A DNA stretch of 64,000 bases from Chaetoceros tenuissimus (GCA_021927905.1 BLLK01000022.1:2170001-2234000); one strand, 5' to 3'; positions 18,878-30,053 are shown, counted from the first letter of the stretch. Translations and numbers: made by a program. Notes: generated by a model not told the origin, from the letters alone.

Positions 18878-19770
18878 ATGTATCGCTCAAAGTTATCAGG
18901 TCTCGCGTTTCTTTTCGCAATGATGCACTCTGTAGAAGCTTTCTCATCACCAAACAATCGCCGTGCTTTCCTTGATCAATTGACAACTGTAGCAACTGCA
19001 GGTGTAGCTGCATCTGTTTTGGCACCATTAGATGCAAATGCTGAAGATTTAAAAGTAGGAGGTAATATTAAATTTGGAGGAGAAGATATCATGATTGGAA
19101 AGGCACATGGAACGTCTGCCACTCCAGTTCAAGATGAATTGAGATATGGAGTCAGTGACAAGCTTGCTGATAAGATTTGCAATTTCAATCGTCATTTTGC
19201 AGAGTACTCGGGATATTTTACTGGAACTAGTTTTGAAGAAACTGTTAGAAATAGTGATGGGCCAGTGACTTTTTATGATAGTAACACTGGAAAACCACTT
19301 TTTGTAGCTCCGATTGGAAGAAGTGTAGATGAATTTATTGAGGAGTCTAAATATCAGTAAGTGCAAATTGCAGTAAAGAACTTAATTCTTTGCAATAAAA
19401 GCAAGAATATGCTTATGTGCTAACTACTTTGTACGAATTTGATCATGAAGTGGGTGGCCCAGCTTCAGGGATCAAGAAGTAGGTGAGTATTGAATTTATA
19501 TATTATTAATATCCATAATCTGCTTCCACTAACCACGATTTCACATAAATAGTTTGGGATAATGTCCGAGTTTTGAAGAATAGTGGCGAGACTGTTTCTG
19601 TTGACGGAACTCATCTTGGACGTGAGTACTTTTAACTTGAATTATATTAATTATTATTATCTATAATCTGCTTGCACTAACCATGATTTCGCATAGATAA
19701 CATTCCATCAAGAGATAAAAGAAATCGTTACTGTATTAACTTGGTGAGTGTGGCTGGAAATCCTGTTTAA
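18878..19770 (+). CDS. plastid MsrB-like methionine-R-sulfoxide reductase
   Basis: Four exons: 18878-19356, 19451-19482, 19553-19621 and 19697-19770, with introns of 94, 70 and 75 nt, give 217 residues. The first stop met by simple reading is created by a donor site. The spliced protein contains GWPSFRDQEV, DGTHLGHNIP and the catalytic RYCIN motif of MsrB, which reduces methionine-R-sulfoxide. The N-terminus has a signal peptide ending VEA-FSSP, the diatom plastid ASAFAP-type junction. An NRRAFLDQL segment and a hydrophobic stretch ending ANA follow, which suggests twin-arginine import to the thylakoid lumen. The two CxxC zinc motifs of classical MsrB are absent, so activity is uncertain. Exon 2 is only 32 nt. 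Confidence 0.88.
19515..19695 (+). repeat. homologous segments in two consecutive introns
   Basis: A 33-nt segment at 19515-19547 (intron 2 of the MsrB-like gene) matches 19663-19695 (intron 3) at 30 of 33 positions. It includes a likely branch-point CTAAC and reaches nearly to the acceptor. Flanking ATTAAT stretches are also alike, so the introns appear related by copying. Confidence 0.8.
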
Positions 19771-20136
19771 TATGACTTTGTAGAGAAAGAGAGATACATA
19801 TGAGTCTAGAAGAATCGCATCGATCAAAATTGGAACAAAAGGTAATTCACTCTATGCTGAGGGATAATAGGTTTAGGGATAAGGATGAAAATATATTAGA
19901 ATAGTACTTAATAATGAAAAGAATTCTCAGATTCTGTTTAGATTTATTTAGCATCATACTTGAACCTTTTCTTTGGCAGTAATTTCGTAGGCGGTCTTAT
20001 GACTTCGCATGAATGCAAGCTATGGTTATATAGGTTTCCTCATCCCTTCTTTTTAGCAATAATATATTTTACATGGGAATGGAATTGAAAATGAAATATT
20101 TGTAACAACAGATGAAGAGTTAATCTGATGTGGGGA
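19771..20136. other. intergenic between convergent genes
   Basis: 3' flanks of the MsrB-like gene and the cyclin gene. No gene, repeat or structured element is seen. Confidence 0.5.
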
Positions 20137-21123
20137 TTAATGAAAGATAACACTTCTCGAGTCTGAAGCTTCATCCGTCACACCAATAGGAGAGTATGAT
20201 GTGTATTGTATATCTTCGGTCTTTGTCTCGGCTCTATCAATGTCAAAATCATCGAGACTATATCCTCCTTCATAGAATGTTTCCTTCATACGTAGCATGC
20301 AGGCATGCACATCTTCGGAAAGAACATTGTCTTGTGCCAATTCTTCGAGTTCTTTTACAAAAGAAGTCGCAAATTGGCAGTATATATCTGATCCGGAGCC
20401 TACAATATCAAATGCAGCAAAGACCGCAGCAAGTGCAACGATGGAATGTTTGAACGGAACAAAGAAATAGTCAATGACACTATTCTCGGTGAGAAAATCT
20501 GTTATCTCACAAATGATGTCTTTGCGGGGTATTGATTTTCGTAACAGGGGCTTCAAAAGGAAGCTTGTTTGAATGGTAGGAAGTGGAGGGTTGAGTCTCC
20601 ACTGCAATGCATCAAGCATTTTCTGTTCCATATTGAGAACATCACATGAGTTGAATTTGCCATCACTCATTCGGACTAATAAGCTTAACGGCATAGTTCG
20701 CTCTAAGCACACCTTTGCAGCTATAAAAAGCGATGTAGCAGAAGCTAATTGAAAACTCCATTTACTCATTGGGCACAGACATAGATACCTATCCAAGTAA
20801 TTCATGGCTTGAGCAACGACTTCACGCGAAAGACCTAGATTATCGACGACACAGTATTGCCATGCAACTATTTGTTCACGCCAAGATATTGATAAAGGCT
20901 CAATAGTATGAATACTATTAGTGTCTTCCGCTATATCTTTATTCTGAGCATGTGTTGATTTTACAATGAATGAATTATTGCTTGAATTGTCGACGAGCAT
21001 GTTTTGATGACCAGTTGACAAATAATCTAAACATTCATATAGTTGCTCCTTAGATCGAAGACCTCTATACATTTCACACATCTGTATTGTGGTGAAATCA
21101 ATTATTTTAGAGCATTCTTGCAT
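20137..21123 (-). CDS. cyclin (diatom-type)
   Basis: 328 residues, single exon. A cyclin N-terminal box lies at about residues 80-205: it begins with a WREQIVAWQYCVVD element (the Arg of this helix is conserved in cyclins), then MNYLDRYL and SLFIAAKVCL. The cyclin C-terminal half follows with several helices. The protein would bind and activate a cyclin-dependent kinase. Diatoms have a large expansion of lineage-specific cyclins, and the overall pattern (short N-terminus, PLPTIQTSFLL after the box) fits that group rather than A, B or D cyclins. No clear destruction box is seen. The last 30 residues are acidic and Ser/Thr-rich. Confidence 0.85.
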   Translation of the reverse strand: MQECSKIIDFTTIQMCEMYRGLRSKEQLYECLDYLSTGHQNMLVDNSSNNSFIVKSTHAQNKDIAEDTNSIHTIEPLSISWREQIVAWQYCVVDNLGLSREVVAQAMNYLDRYLCLCPMSKWSFQLASATSLFIAAKVCLERTMPLSLLVRMSDGKFNSCDVLNMEQKMLDALQWRLNPPLPTIQTSFLLKPLLRKSIPRKDIICEITDFLTENSVIDYFFVPFKHSIVALAAVFAAFDIVGSGSDIYCQFATSFVKELEELAQDNVLSEDVHACMLRMKETFYEGGYSLDDFDIDRAETKTEDIQYTSYSPIGVTDEASDSRSVIFH

Positions 21124-21532
21124 ATTGAAACACCTTTTATATAGCTTGAATGAATCTACTTGAATATCTATGCTCCTTTGACCTGATCTTTTTTAATTCC
21201 TGTGCAGAGGTCGACGTAAAAGCTAAGCATCATCACTAAGGAAGGCTAAAAAAGTGATGGAATGTCTGATGTGTCAATGACTTCAACATGAAAAGTCGTA
21301 GACATGCGCTAAATTAGCTTAAAATAGAACGCTTTTTTTCCTTGAAAACCGTCTGTTTTTGGCATGAGTTGAAGACAGCGTGACGCAGTATCTTTTTCAT
21401 TTTCTCCGCATTTTCAATTTGGGCTTCTCGAAGAAAAAAGGTGCCAAAGCAACTTTACTTTGGAGTCTTGATGATTTTCCTTATTTTTTAATAAAAGTTA
21501 CATATACCAATAATATATATATAGGAAATAAT
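21124..21532. other. intergenic, divergent promoter region
   Basis: Spacer between the cyclin gene and the PGRL1-like gene, with TA-rich stretches just before 21533. Nothing else is seen. Confidence 0.5.
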
Positions 21533-22402
21533 ATGAAATATTCATTGAAAGCTATTGTGGTCATCTCTGCCTCTTGGATTTTTCCAGGATTGGTCAATTC
21601 ATTTATGATTGCACCATCGTCTTCATTTGCAACAACCACTTCCCAACAATATATTACGAGATCATCAACAATGATGATGGCTCGACGTAGAACTCCAGAA
21701 TTATTTGAAGATGATGAAGATATGATCCCAATAGCAGAAGCATATATTCATGCAAAATACAAGCAAGTAGCTGCTTCTCATGGTCACAATGTGGCAAATA
21801 GAAAAGATGTACTTGAGGTTCTTCATTCTATTCTTCCACCTGTTACATCAGAAGAATTGAAAAAGGAAGAGGAAAGTATCATGAAATCTTTACTGTCTCA
21901 TGAAAAGAATTCAGCAGATGCAATTGATGAAGATGATTTTGTAAAAAGTATGATTCAGAATAGTTATTGGAAAGAAGCAGGAGATGTGGTGGTAAAAGAG
22001 CTTATGTACTTTGATTCGGTAAGTTTTGCAATCTTTATACTGATGAAGTGTTTGATGACGACTGAGAGTCTATTCTCACAAAAGAATTCTTGTTCCACAA
22101 TCTAGCTTCATTCATATTACACTACTGGCAAGCCACTCCTTGATGATGACAATTACGATGAATTACATGATAATTTAACTTGGGAAGGTTCAAGTGTTGC
22201 AACAATGAGTGCTGATGAGATTAAATTTGTAAGTGCTGTAGCAGCGGCAAAACGAGGAGAGCCAATGATGGATGATGAAGAGTATTTGGCATTGAAGTCG
22301 GGATTGAAAGAGAATGGATCATGGGTTGTCAATAGAGAACAAGATGCATTGGAGAAGAATGGTTTGAATACATTCATGGGATATCTTCATCGATCCATGT
22401 AG
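21533..22402 (+). CDS. PGRL1-like plastid protein
   Basis: Two exons, 21533-22018 and 22106-22402, with an 87-nt intron; 260 residues. The N-terminus is a signal peptide followed by NSF-MIAP, a diatom plastid-targeting junction. The C-terminal half has YYTTGKPLLDDDNYDELHDNL-T-WEGSS and a second related unit (AAKRGEPMMDDEEYLALKSGLKENGS). These resemble the conserved repeats of PGRL1 and related plastid proteins of photosynthetic electron flow. The two transmembrane helices of true PGRL1 are not seen, so I call it a soluble relative of unknown role. The upstream open frame from 21380 is not needed, because the signal peptide starts at 21533. Confidence 0.65.
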
Positions 22403-22602
22403 TTACCATAGATATATAATGATAGATAGTAGTAAACTAAAGACATTCATCTATGACGGACTCAAGCTATATAGCACAGACGATGTTTCAACCAAATATA
22501 TTCTACATATACAATCACAATGGTTAAATGGCAAATGAAATTGTTACAAAGTTAACAAAACGGTGCATTAATTTTGTTTCCTTTACACGTTTTCTTTTTT
22601 TC

Positions 22603-23373
22603 TTAGAATCCAGCCTCTGGAGCAGCCTCAACTGGAGCAGCAGCAGCTGCAGCCTGAGCTGCAAGACGTGCTGCCTCAGCCTCCTCCTGTTGCTGAAGAA
22701 GAGTCTCAAGCTTTGGCTCTTCCTTTGGCTCAATAATGGTTACAACATCATCAAGAGGAATCTTTGGTCCTACAAGTCCCTTAGGATCCTGTGGAAGCAT
22801 GATAGCAACCCTAATTCCGATAACTCCCTGTCTCATAAGAACGTGACGTACAGCGGTATCAGTGTAAACCTGTCCAGCATGTCCAGTCTTGATCATGTAT
22901 CCATCTCCGAACTTCATTGCCTTAGCACGCTGTCCACGAAGCTTTCCAGTGACGATAACCTCACATCCCTTAGCAGAAGCCTCCATTACGAAACGAACAA
23001 CTCCGTAACATGCACGACGTACAGCAAGTCCTCCAAGAAGCTTGTACTTGAGGGATTCAGCCTGAGCCTGAGCACAAAGTCCTCTGTTAAGAACACGCTC
23101 AGCGTAAAGCTCAACAGCACCATCATCGAAGTCGAATCTCTTCTGAACAACGGAGGTCAACTCACGGATGCGCTGTCCCTTCTCTCCAAGAACGTTTTGG
23201 GTACGGGTAGCACGTACAATGATGTTGGTACGGTGAGGGGTGGTGCGTACCTCAACTCCAGCGTAACCATCCTCGGAAAGCTCAGCCTGAAGAAGCTCGT
23301 TAAGCTCAGCGTAGAAGCATCCGTCAGCGACGAACTTACGCTTGGTAGACATCTTAGATCTTTGTGCCATCAT
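22603..23373 (-). CDS. RPS3: 40S ribosomal protein S3 (uS3)
   Basis: 256 residues from the first ATG of a Met-Met pair at 23373; ATGs at 23370 and 23352 are alternatives, and a frame-open stretch further upstream is probably 5' UTR. The protein begins with the family pattern KRKFVADG and AELNELL. It carries the KH-domain region [25 protein letters not shown] with the GxxG-type loop, and the S3 C-terminal domain ([21 protein letters not shown]). An Ala/Glu-rich tail ends the protein. It sits at the mRNA entry channel of the 40S subunit. Codon bias is strong, as in the SIT gene. Confidence 0.96.
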   Translation of the reverse strand: MMAQRSKMSTKRKFVADGCFYAELNELLQAELSEDGYAGVEVRTTPHRTNIIVRATRTQNVLGEKGQRIRELTSVVQKRFDFDDGAVELYAERVLNRGLCAQAQAESLKYKLLGGLAVRRACYGVVRFVMEASAKGCEVIVTGKLRGQRAKAMKFGDGYMIKTGHAGQVYTDTAVRHVLMRQGVIGIRVAIMLPQDPKGLVGPKIPLDDVVTIIEPKEEPKLETLLQQQEEAEAARLAAQAAAAAAPVEAAPEAGF

Positions 23374-24122
23374 CTTGGAACTATGGTTGATGGGAAAGGA
23401 AATATATGAGAAAAGCGTTCGTTTGAAAATGAGTGAATTGCGCTGACCACGATTTTTTTGAGATGGGGAAGTATTGGGCCGCAAAATCCTCCCTCAAAGC
23501 TTGATTGAAGTGATCCTTTCCACTTATTCCATGTTGAACACATTTTCAATTCTACAGTCTCTCAGTGCTACCAAGTCTAGTGTTTACCGCTTACTTGGGA
23601 ACATCACATTTCTTTCTTTCATGGAATCAGCAACGAAATCAATCCCTATTTCAATCCTTCGCTGGCCGCCACAACCCCATATCTCATACATTATCGCATA
23701 TCTTGCATGGTAACTGAATAAAAAGACTTACATTAGTTGTCCTATAGAAGAAAAGGAAGTGAGTTTATGAGTGCGATGAGTGTTGTTGCTCTTGTTGTTG
23801 GGCAGCTTGCAAAAGCAAAAATAAAGGGTCGAGGATCAAGGGGCAAAAATGAGAATTTTCTATTTTGCCCCCCCCCTCCCAAACACCTACTCAACAAGGT
23901 TATAGTCCTATCTTTAGTCCCATCTTTTGCAATTGGGACTGGGCTATCCTCTAAGCATTTCCGCGGCTTTTCATGTTTTGAACTCTTTCATGCCAAATCC
24001 GACACAAGTTGAAGATGATGACATGAACATAAACATAAAACGAATGCAGAAGGATCAGATCTCATTGACACATTAGATGTTATTTCTCTCTCCCGATTTT
24101 CATCACAATCGAGAAAAAACAA
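23374..24122. other. intergenic, divergent promoter region
   Basis: A 749-bp spacer upstream of RPS3 and of the acidic hypothetical gene. It holds a C-rich run around 23867-23880. Short open frames (for example 23474-23713 and 23737-24012) have no protein-like features. Confidence 0.5.
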
Positions 24123-25533
24123 ATGTCATCTTCAAAATCAACCACATCCTCTGGCCGGGCATCCTTGGAACGAATTATAAAAACTGATTCTTCAAGAGCT
24201 CTTCTTCCTCGAGAAAATGGAACCAACAGGGGACGGACTTTGGATAGAAATGACGATGATAGTGGTATGTTTGCATATAGTATTGTTGCTTATGACATAT
24301 CCTATCACATACTAATAATTTCATTCCGTCACATTAGACTCTGACATTGAATTCGTAGGAGTAGAGAATGAGGCAGACAAGACGATGGCGACTAAAACGC
24401 CTATCAAGTTAGAGAAAGAGAACAATGCTTTGAGACGATCAGTACGATCCAAGCCTCATAATCGTCCTTCAAGCCGCAGAGATTTGTTTGATGATAAGGA
24501 CTCAAGTGATGAAGATGAATCTTCTTCATCCGTACCAAGCAGTCGCAAAAGACAGCAAGATAGCGTGAATTACAATGATGACGAAGATGATGATAAGATT
24601 GAAAAGATTCTAACAGAAGATAACAATGCATTTTGGGAAGAGAAAAGGAATGAAAAGAGCAAGATGAGCAACACTGGGGCAAACAAAAAGAGAAAAGTTA
24701 GTCAATCTCGTTTGAAAGTACCAGACGTATTTCTCAACGTTGATGAAAAGAAACAGGTAAATGGAGGAGAGACATTCATGTTGACTGTTTTGAAGAAAGC
24801 TGAAAACATTGGATTTTCTGAAACTTTTGCATACGGCAAATGGAAAAAATTTCAAAATCAGATTCTAGAAGAGGAGTTTGGTACGGGAGGAATTTTTGAA
24901 GAGTGAGTAGTCCATGAAGACGTGTTTTAATTTGCTAGATTTACATAAAAAATGACAACTAACAACATATTTTGACTTTGTAGTTACGAGCAACCTACAA
25001 ACGCTCAAACCTTCAGAGCAAAGCTTGCTACAGCTAAGAAGATTCTAGATGAATTATGCAGAGACAATAGCAAGTGTCCAAAACACATTGAGAAGTGTCT
25101 GGAAGTCTACATGAGAATCAACGGAAAAGGAAATGTAGCTAGCAGGAGAAATTCCAATCACGAAAGTGAAGAAGAGAACAATACTAATGAAGTTGAACAA
25201 GGTAAAAGCTCAAATGAGAGTAGCACAGATTCTTCAGATCCAATTTCAGAGCAAATTGTGGAAGTATTGAATCACTATGACAAAACTGGGAGTCCTTCTG
25301 ATGGCAAACATAAAGAGCATGAATCAATTGATTCAAAGGATAGCACACAAGCATCTGGAGATGACTCAGCTCTATCAAAGGCTAAGCGATTGTTGAAATT
25401 TTATGAGGACCAGAGAATGAAAGCACAAGAGCAGTACAGGCTTGAAAATGACAATGAACTAAAGCAAATTTTCCTTGACGATATTAGATCAATCAAAAAC
25501 AAAATCGACGATCTAAATCAATCCTTGTTGTAG
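24123..25533 (+). CDS. acidic, low-complexity hypothetical protein with C-terminal coiled coil
   Basis: Three exons, 24123-24264, 24338-24902 and 24984-25533, with introns of 73 and 81 nt; 418 residues, and all phases agree. The first 130 residues are Ser-, Arg- and Asp/Glu-rich, with basic clusters (RKRQQ, KKRKVSQSR) that could be nuclear signals. A central part (about 190-265) is better ordered, with CRDNSKCPKHIEKC suggesting a small helical fold. The last 55 residues are charged and heptad-like. I do not recognise the family; a nuclear role is a guess from composition. Confidence 0.7.
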
Positions 25534-25814
25534 TAGATAGGAATACAATACTTTGACCTTTCAATGGAACGATTCTAATAAATATTTTTTTTAAAACTGA
25601 TTCAATATGAAAGATTCAAAACATTTTCTAAAATAGAGATGTATGAGAACATGAGAACCCTGGTTTCTAAGATACCGTGCGCACATACGTACATCATAAC
25701 ACAGAGAACAGACAACAGAGAGAAGATATGGAAAGAACAAAAAGCCGGCCAAAATAAAATATATTCTCTAATCCGAATCTAGTTGTGTACTAACACTATT
25801 CCTTACCTAAAACA

Positions 25815-27257
25815 ATGCCACTAAAGAAAAAGTTTACAGGAGCCGCAGCTCGTCTCTTTGCAAAAATATGCGAACACTACATCACCGCAGCTGAAGATGA
25901 ATGTAATGATGCACCTGAAGAAGTGCCACTCTTTAGTTATCTCAGTCCTCAGCAAAGATTGAGTCTGGTAAAAGATGTCATGATTGGAGCACTTTGTGAA
26001 AATGAGCCTATGTTTCCAGATACCATTCAGCATAATGCCGCTTATCTTGGACTGATTCACGTTCTTCATATACAAATTGAAGTTGAAATAGATTTGGAAG
26101 GGGATTATTCAGTGGGAGATGACTTTATTGATGAAGGAGAGCGCCAAGCGAGACTTCTTAGTTCTAATGGAGCTAAAAGCAATAAGGCATCATCAAGTGA
26201 CCCAATGCTTAATTTCCAAACAAAGCTTAATTTGATTGAAGATCGAGCTGAAAAGAATAAAAAGAAAATTGAAGAGCTTGGAGATGATGTAGGTGAATTT
26301 AAACCTGCTGCAAAGGATATTTGTATGGATGATGCAATAACTTACATGGGCAAAATGGAAGATCTTTGCATCAGTGGTCCTTTGTCTCAAAGACAGCGTG
26401 ATAATATTCGGCCTTTAGAAGAGGACGAAGAATATGCCTATTCGTGGCGATTACTTTGCGATGCTGCTCTTCAAGAAGATAATGGAATAAGTCTTCCGTT
26501 TCCACTTTCTCAAGTCAATTTTGACTTCCGATGTTCAAGTAGTTACAAATGGGTCCAGGCACTGAATATTCTGCTGATTAGCAAACGCTTTGACATTCCT
26601 GACCCAAAAGAAAGTGCACTTGTCTACTGTGGAGAAATCAACCATAACACTTACGCAGATCCTGATAAGTTTCCATTGATTCGTGAGATTAATAGACATG
26701 TAGATGTTCTGCGAAAGGTTTATGAAAAGAAATGGGAAGCTGATAGAAGATCATATGATCAACGATGTATTTATGCTGTGGCCTCTCATGGAATATTTTA
26801 TGGATTTGCGCAAAGGGATTGGCTCGAAGCATTTCTGCAGAAATGCTCAGAACAAAATATAGATATTACTAGAGATTCAAATTATCAGAAAAGACTTCAA
26901 ATTTTTCGAGATACAGTGGAGGAATTCCCAGAAGGACTCAATATACCTTGGAATACCTTTGAAAACTGTGTTGATGGAGCATTGGAAAGGTGGCAACCCA
27001 GCAAATTTGAATCCAATGCATATAATCCAAGTCAACGTCACTGTTCAGGTCCAGAGTATAAAAGAGAAAATTTGAACATCTCCATGCCATGCTATAACAC
27101 AGAGAATCTTCAGGCCTGTTCTTTGTGCAAGGTGGTTCTATATTGCTCGAAAGAATGCCAGAAACGCCATTGGAAGGAACATAAACTTGTCTGTAAGCAG
27201 TTAGCTGCTACACGGAAAGATAAGGACCAAGTGGTCAACATGGCGAAGAATAATTGA
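25815..27257 (+). CDS. MYND-type zinc-finger protein
   Basis: 480 residues, single exon. The C-terminus (about residues 415-470) has a MYND finger: C-x6-C-x2-C, then LYCSKECQKRHWKEHKLVC with the usual Cys, His and final Cys spacing. MYND fingers bind proline-rich partner peptides. The first 410 residues have no motif I recognise apart from a Lys/Glu stretch (about 130-165) that may be coiled. No SET domain is visible, so this is not a SMYD methyltransferase. Similar MYND proteins are numerous in diatoms. Confidence 0.82.
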   Translation: MPLKKKFTGAAARLFAKICEHYITAAEDECNDAPEEVPLFSYLSPQQRLSLVKDVMIGALCENEPMFPDTIQHNAAYLGLIHVLHIQIEVEIDLEGDYSVGDDFIDEGERQARLLSSNGAKSNKASSSDPMLNFQTKLNLIEDRAEKNKKKIEELGDDVGEFKPAAKDICMDDAITYMGKMEDLCISGPLSQRQRDNIRPLEEDEEYAYSWRLLCDAALQEDNGISLPFPLSQVNFDFRCSSSYKWVQALNILLISKRFDIPDPKESALVYCGEINHNTYADPDKFPLIREINRHVDVLRKVYEKKWEADRRSYDQRCIYAVASHGIFYGFAQRDWLEAFLQKCSEQNIDITRDSNYQKRLQIFRDTVEEFPEGLNIPWNTFENCVDGALERWQPSKFESNAYNPSQRHCSGPEYKRENLNISMPCYNTENLQACSLCKVVLYCSKECQKRHWKEHKLVCKQLAATRKDKDQVVNMAKNN

Positions 27258-27640
27258 AGCACGTAGTGTATATAAGTCTACTGCGATGCATTTGCAAGTT
27301 TGGTAAGTGCGTCTTCATTTTAACGTTACTTTCAATCTCTTGCTAACTTCTTGCTCATGATGTCTTCTCCGTGTACAGTTCTTTTTACTTTACCTATAGT
27401 TCAGGTGAATATTACCAAAGTATATATAATCACGGAGTACTGAGTTGTTTCACTGCAACATGTAGCGCGTCTGAAATATTGATACTCTGGAAGTATGAAG
27501 TCATTATAGACTTCGCAATCCTCATTTTGTAGCGCTGCTGCTGTCTACCCTTCTTTTATCAAATAAATTTGTTTAAAAATTTAAAATCTATATGTAACAA
27601 CTATTCCACATCCTAGACTCAACTATCAACCATACAAAGT
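27258..27640. other. intergenic between convergent genes
   Basis: 3' flanks of the MYND and sulfotransferase-like genes. Nothing recognisable is seen. Confidence 0.5.
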
Positions 27641-29230
27641 TTAGCGTCGAGTCTGAAATAAGTAGTCTGGAACTTTGGAAGTTCCGTCTGTATCCTCGCT
27701 TGAAACACTTTCGTATTTCTCATTCTTTCGTCGTGATCGTACATATTTTGCAACAAAGTAATATGTAGGAAAGAGTAACAAGAGAATAATAGCATCCAGC
27801 AATCGGTAAAAATTTGCAGGTGCTGTATTCGAATATTGCATTGAGGGTGTTGTGTTGTTGAAATTTCCTTCCATAGAACCCTTATCGGTTCTCTGCATTG
27901 TAGTCATTTCAGGCTCAAGTGGAGGAGGAGGGATAAGAGCATAATTTGGCTTTCCCTTTCCACAGCATTTGCCATATCCAAAAATATTGTAAATAAAACT
28001 TTCCCTTCCCCGCCGAATCATGTTACTCGTCTCATTATCAAAATAATGTGAGCAAGGTGCATGATGCTTAAGTTGATGACTATTGACAGGATCATCTTTT
28101 GTCCTTTGCTCTTTTGTAAAGTTGAAATCGACTTTTGCCAAATTCCTCTGTTTCTGATTTTCAATTTGAAGATGATGTACCATTTCTGACAATAGTGGTG
28201 CAGTCCAATTGACATACCCTCCCTGATTCTCATATTGCTTCAAACATGTATAGAATGTAGCCTTGAAATTATCCACATACACCCAACAATCCACAGGATC
28301 ATTTATAACTTTATCTTGTATGACACGAGGAGTACCATACGACTTGCGAAATCGTTTTGCAATTTCAAACTTGACGAACCGACTGCGTAACCATACATAT
28401 TGAAAAGCATATACATCCCTTTCCGAATCATAAGTAGGTGGATCCTTGCCATACGCTTGATACACCCAGTCATCAAAAGTTCCATTGTATCGTTTACTCC
28501 GAAATTGATTGCGAAAGTTACCAGCCCCATGAGATCCATATGACCAAAGAGATAGATAATGATCACATGGTTCCCGAATACTACTAATCACAAAGCCTTT
28601 TCCACGTGTCACTGGTCGAACGGGATCAAATTCATTCACAACAAAAAGGGTATCATTTCGTTGTACCAAATCATCTAGATTCACTTTCGGTTTTTCTGTC
28701 GAATTTAAAAGAGTGGAATCATGACGATTGTCATCTAGGAGTAAATCAGTTTGAGAAGTATTGAATGCTTCCAGTATTCGATCTGCTTCATTCTTGTATT
28801 GTGTATTCTTATTGGGTCTATTTCGTTTTTTTCTTTCTGGAAGAGTAGGATGTCTGGAATGTTTAGATTTTGGACGAATGACATCGTTATACTTGACAAT
28901 GTTGTTCTTGAGCTCCGTCAGTAATTCTTCAATTGACCCTCCTCCCGCTTTTGGATTATGTTTGAATATTAACAGTGGTCGATTTGGATATGATTCTTGA
29001 GACGAAAAAGGCTTGGAAGATGAAGGAGTTGACTTGGAAGATGTAGAGGTGTCAGGTGTTTCAGAATCAGTAGCTGTATCAGAATCGTCATCGTCTTGAA
29101 CTACATCATCATCAGTGTCGGTGCTATTTTCTGCATATTGGCCTTCGTAATCATCATCTGTCACTTCCTGCTCTTCATTGGTAACTTGAGTTATGCTCAA
29201 GACTTCTTCAGCCCATCGTCTGTAGAACAT
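27641..29230 (-). CDS. sulfotransferase-like membrane protein
   Basis: 529 residues from the ATG at 29230; a pyrimidine-rich AG just upstream could be an acceptor, so a further 5' exon is possible. PAPS-binding signatures of carbohydrate sulfotransferases are visible: IFKHNPKAGGGSIEELL (5'-phosphosulfate loop with Lys) near residue 90, and ISSIREPCDHYLSLWSYG (3'-phosphate loop with Arg and Ser) near residue 225. The N-terminus is acidic and Ser/Thr-rich. The C-terminus has one transmembrane helix (about 480-502) followed by a basic tail, an unusual orientation compared with type II Golgi enzymes. It probably modifies sulfated polysaccharides or glycoproteins in the secretory path (inference). 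Confidence 0.72.
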   Translation of the reverse strand: MFYRRWAEEVLSITQVTNEEQEVTDDDYEGQYAENSTDTDDDVVQDDDDSDTATDSETPDTSTSSKSTPSSSKPFSSQESYPNRPLLIFKHNPKAGGGSIEELLTELKNNIVKYNDVIRPKSKHSRHPTLPERKKRNRPNKNTQYKNEADRILEAFNTSQTDLLLDDNRHDSTLLNSTEKPKVNLDDLVQRNDTLFVVNEFDPVRPVTRGKGFVISSIREPCDHYLSLWSYGSHGAGNFRNQFRSKRYNGTFDDWVYQAYGKDPPTYDSERDVYAFQYVWLRSRFVKFEIAKRFRKSYGTPRVIQDKVINDPVDCWVYVDNFKATFYTCLKQYENQGGYVNWTAPLLSEMVHHLQIENQKQRNLAKVDFNFTKEQRTKDDPVNSHQLKHHAPCSHYFDNETSNMIRRGRESFIYNIFGYGKCCGKGKPNYALIPPPPLEPEMTTMQRTDKGSMEGNFNNTTPSMQYSNTAPANFYRLLDAIILLLLFPTYYFVAKYVRSRRKNEKYESVSSEDTDGTSKVPDYLFQTRR

Positions 29231-29582
29231 GTTTGCCTTCAAGAAAGAGGTGCTTTTAGGTTATCAGTATGAACACTCGTAGAATAAAAAAGTAATGGAA
29301 TGTAGTGCTACTTTATACGTATAGCAGTATTAAGCAGTCTGGTACTTTGTCTACAAGCTGGTTTCACGATTTTTGATGCTGCCGTAGATTCTACGCAAAA
29401 CCATATGGTGACGTCAAATAGGCCTTTTAACATCTCTTCTCAAGACTCATTTTTCTCGGCTCCTCCATACAAACTACAGTGTAATTACATCAAAATAAAG
29501 CCATTACCAAACATGCCATAAAACCTTAAATATAAAAATTCAATTGGATCCCCATTAGAGGAAGGTTCCTTACCCACTCTAG

Positions 29583-29861
29583 TACCTAGAACTGAAGCGG
29601 ATCCAAGTGGATTTCCATAATACTTTCATACCAGCACTTGTTGCATACGCAATTGAAGATGAATCTTTCAATATGCACAAAGGCAAGTGGATGGTAGAAG
29701 GAACTTTATCAGCACTTTTGCTGAACCATTACAACATTGATAAAGAACTTTCATTTACAGAGGATATACTGGTGAATGCTCTATGGCAGAATAATATAAT
29801 TAGCTTTCGGAAGTACAACATAGCCGATGTTCATGAGTACATCGGAAAGGAACACATCTAG
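29583..29861 (+). pseudogene. coding remnant 1, possible transposon protein
   Basis: An open stretch without a suitable ATG encodes a protein-like sequence (for example VDFHNTFIPALVAYAIEDE and a Trp-Met-Val-Glu-Gly segment). It stops at 29861. It is probably a fragment of a once longer gene. No family is recognised. Confidence 0.4.
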
Positions 29862-30053
29862 GTTACATGCCGTGGATCATCGCCAGTGCAAATATCCCTA
29901 CATCGAAACGCTATGTATGTATGGAGTCAAGATTGATTCCATTCCATTTTTCAATTTCAGTTTCAATTATAATATGTATAAAGCAATTTTTGAAAGTATC
30001 ATTATTATTTATACAGTCATTACATTACACTAAAAAGTTTGAATCTGAAAAAT

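Noticed and set aside
22528-23409. 293-codon plus-strand open frame over RPS3
   Set aside because: It is a mirror of the strongly biased RPS3 codons; the Ser/Leu-rich product has no domain.
23737-24012. 91-codon plus-strand open frame
   Set aside because: It includes the C-rich tract and shows no homology or domain pattern; more likely promoter DNA.
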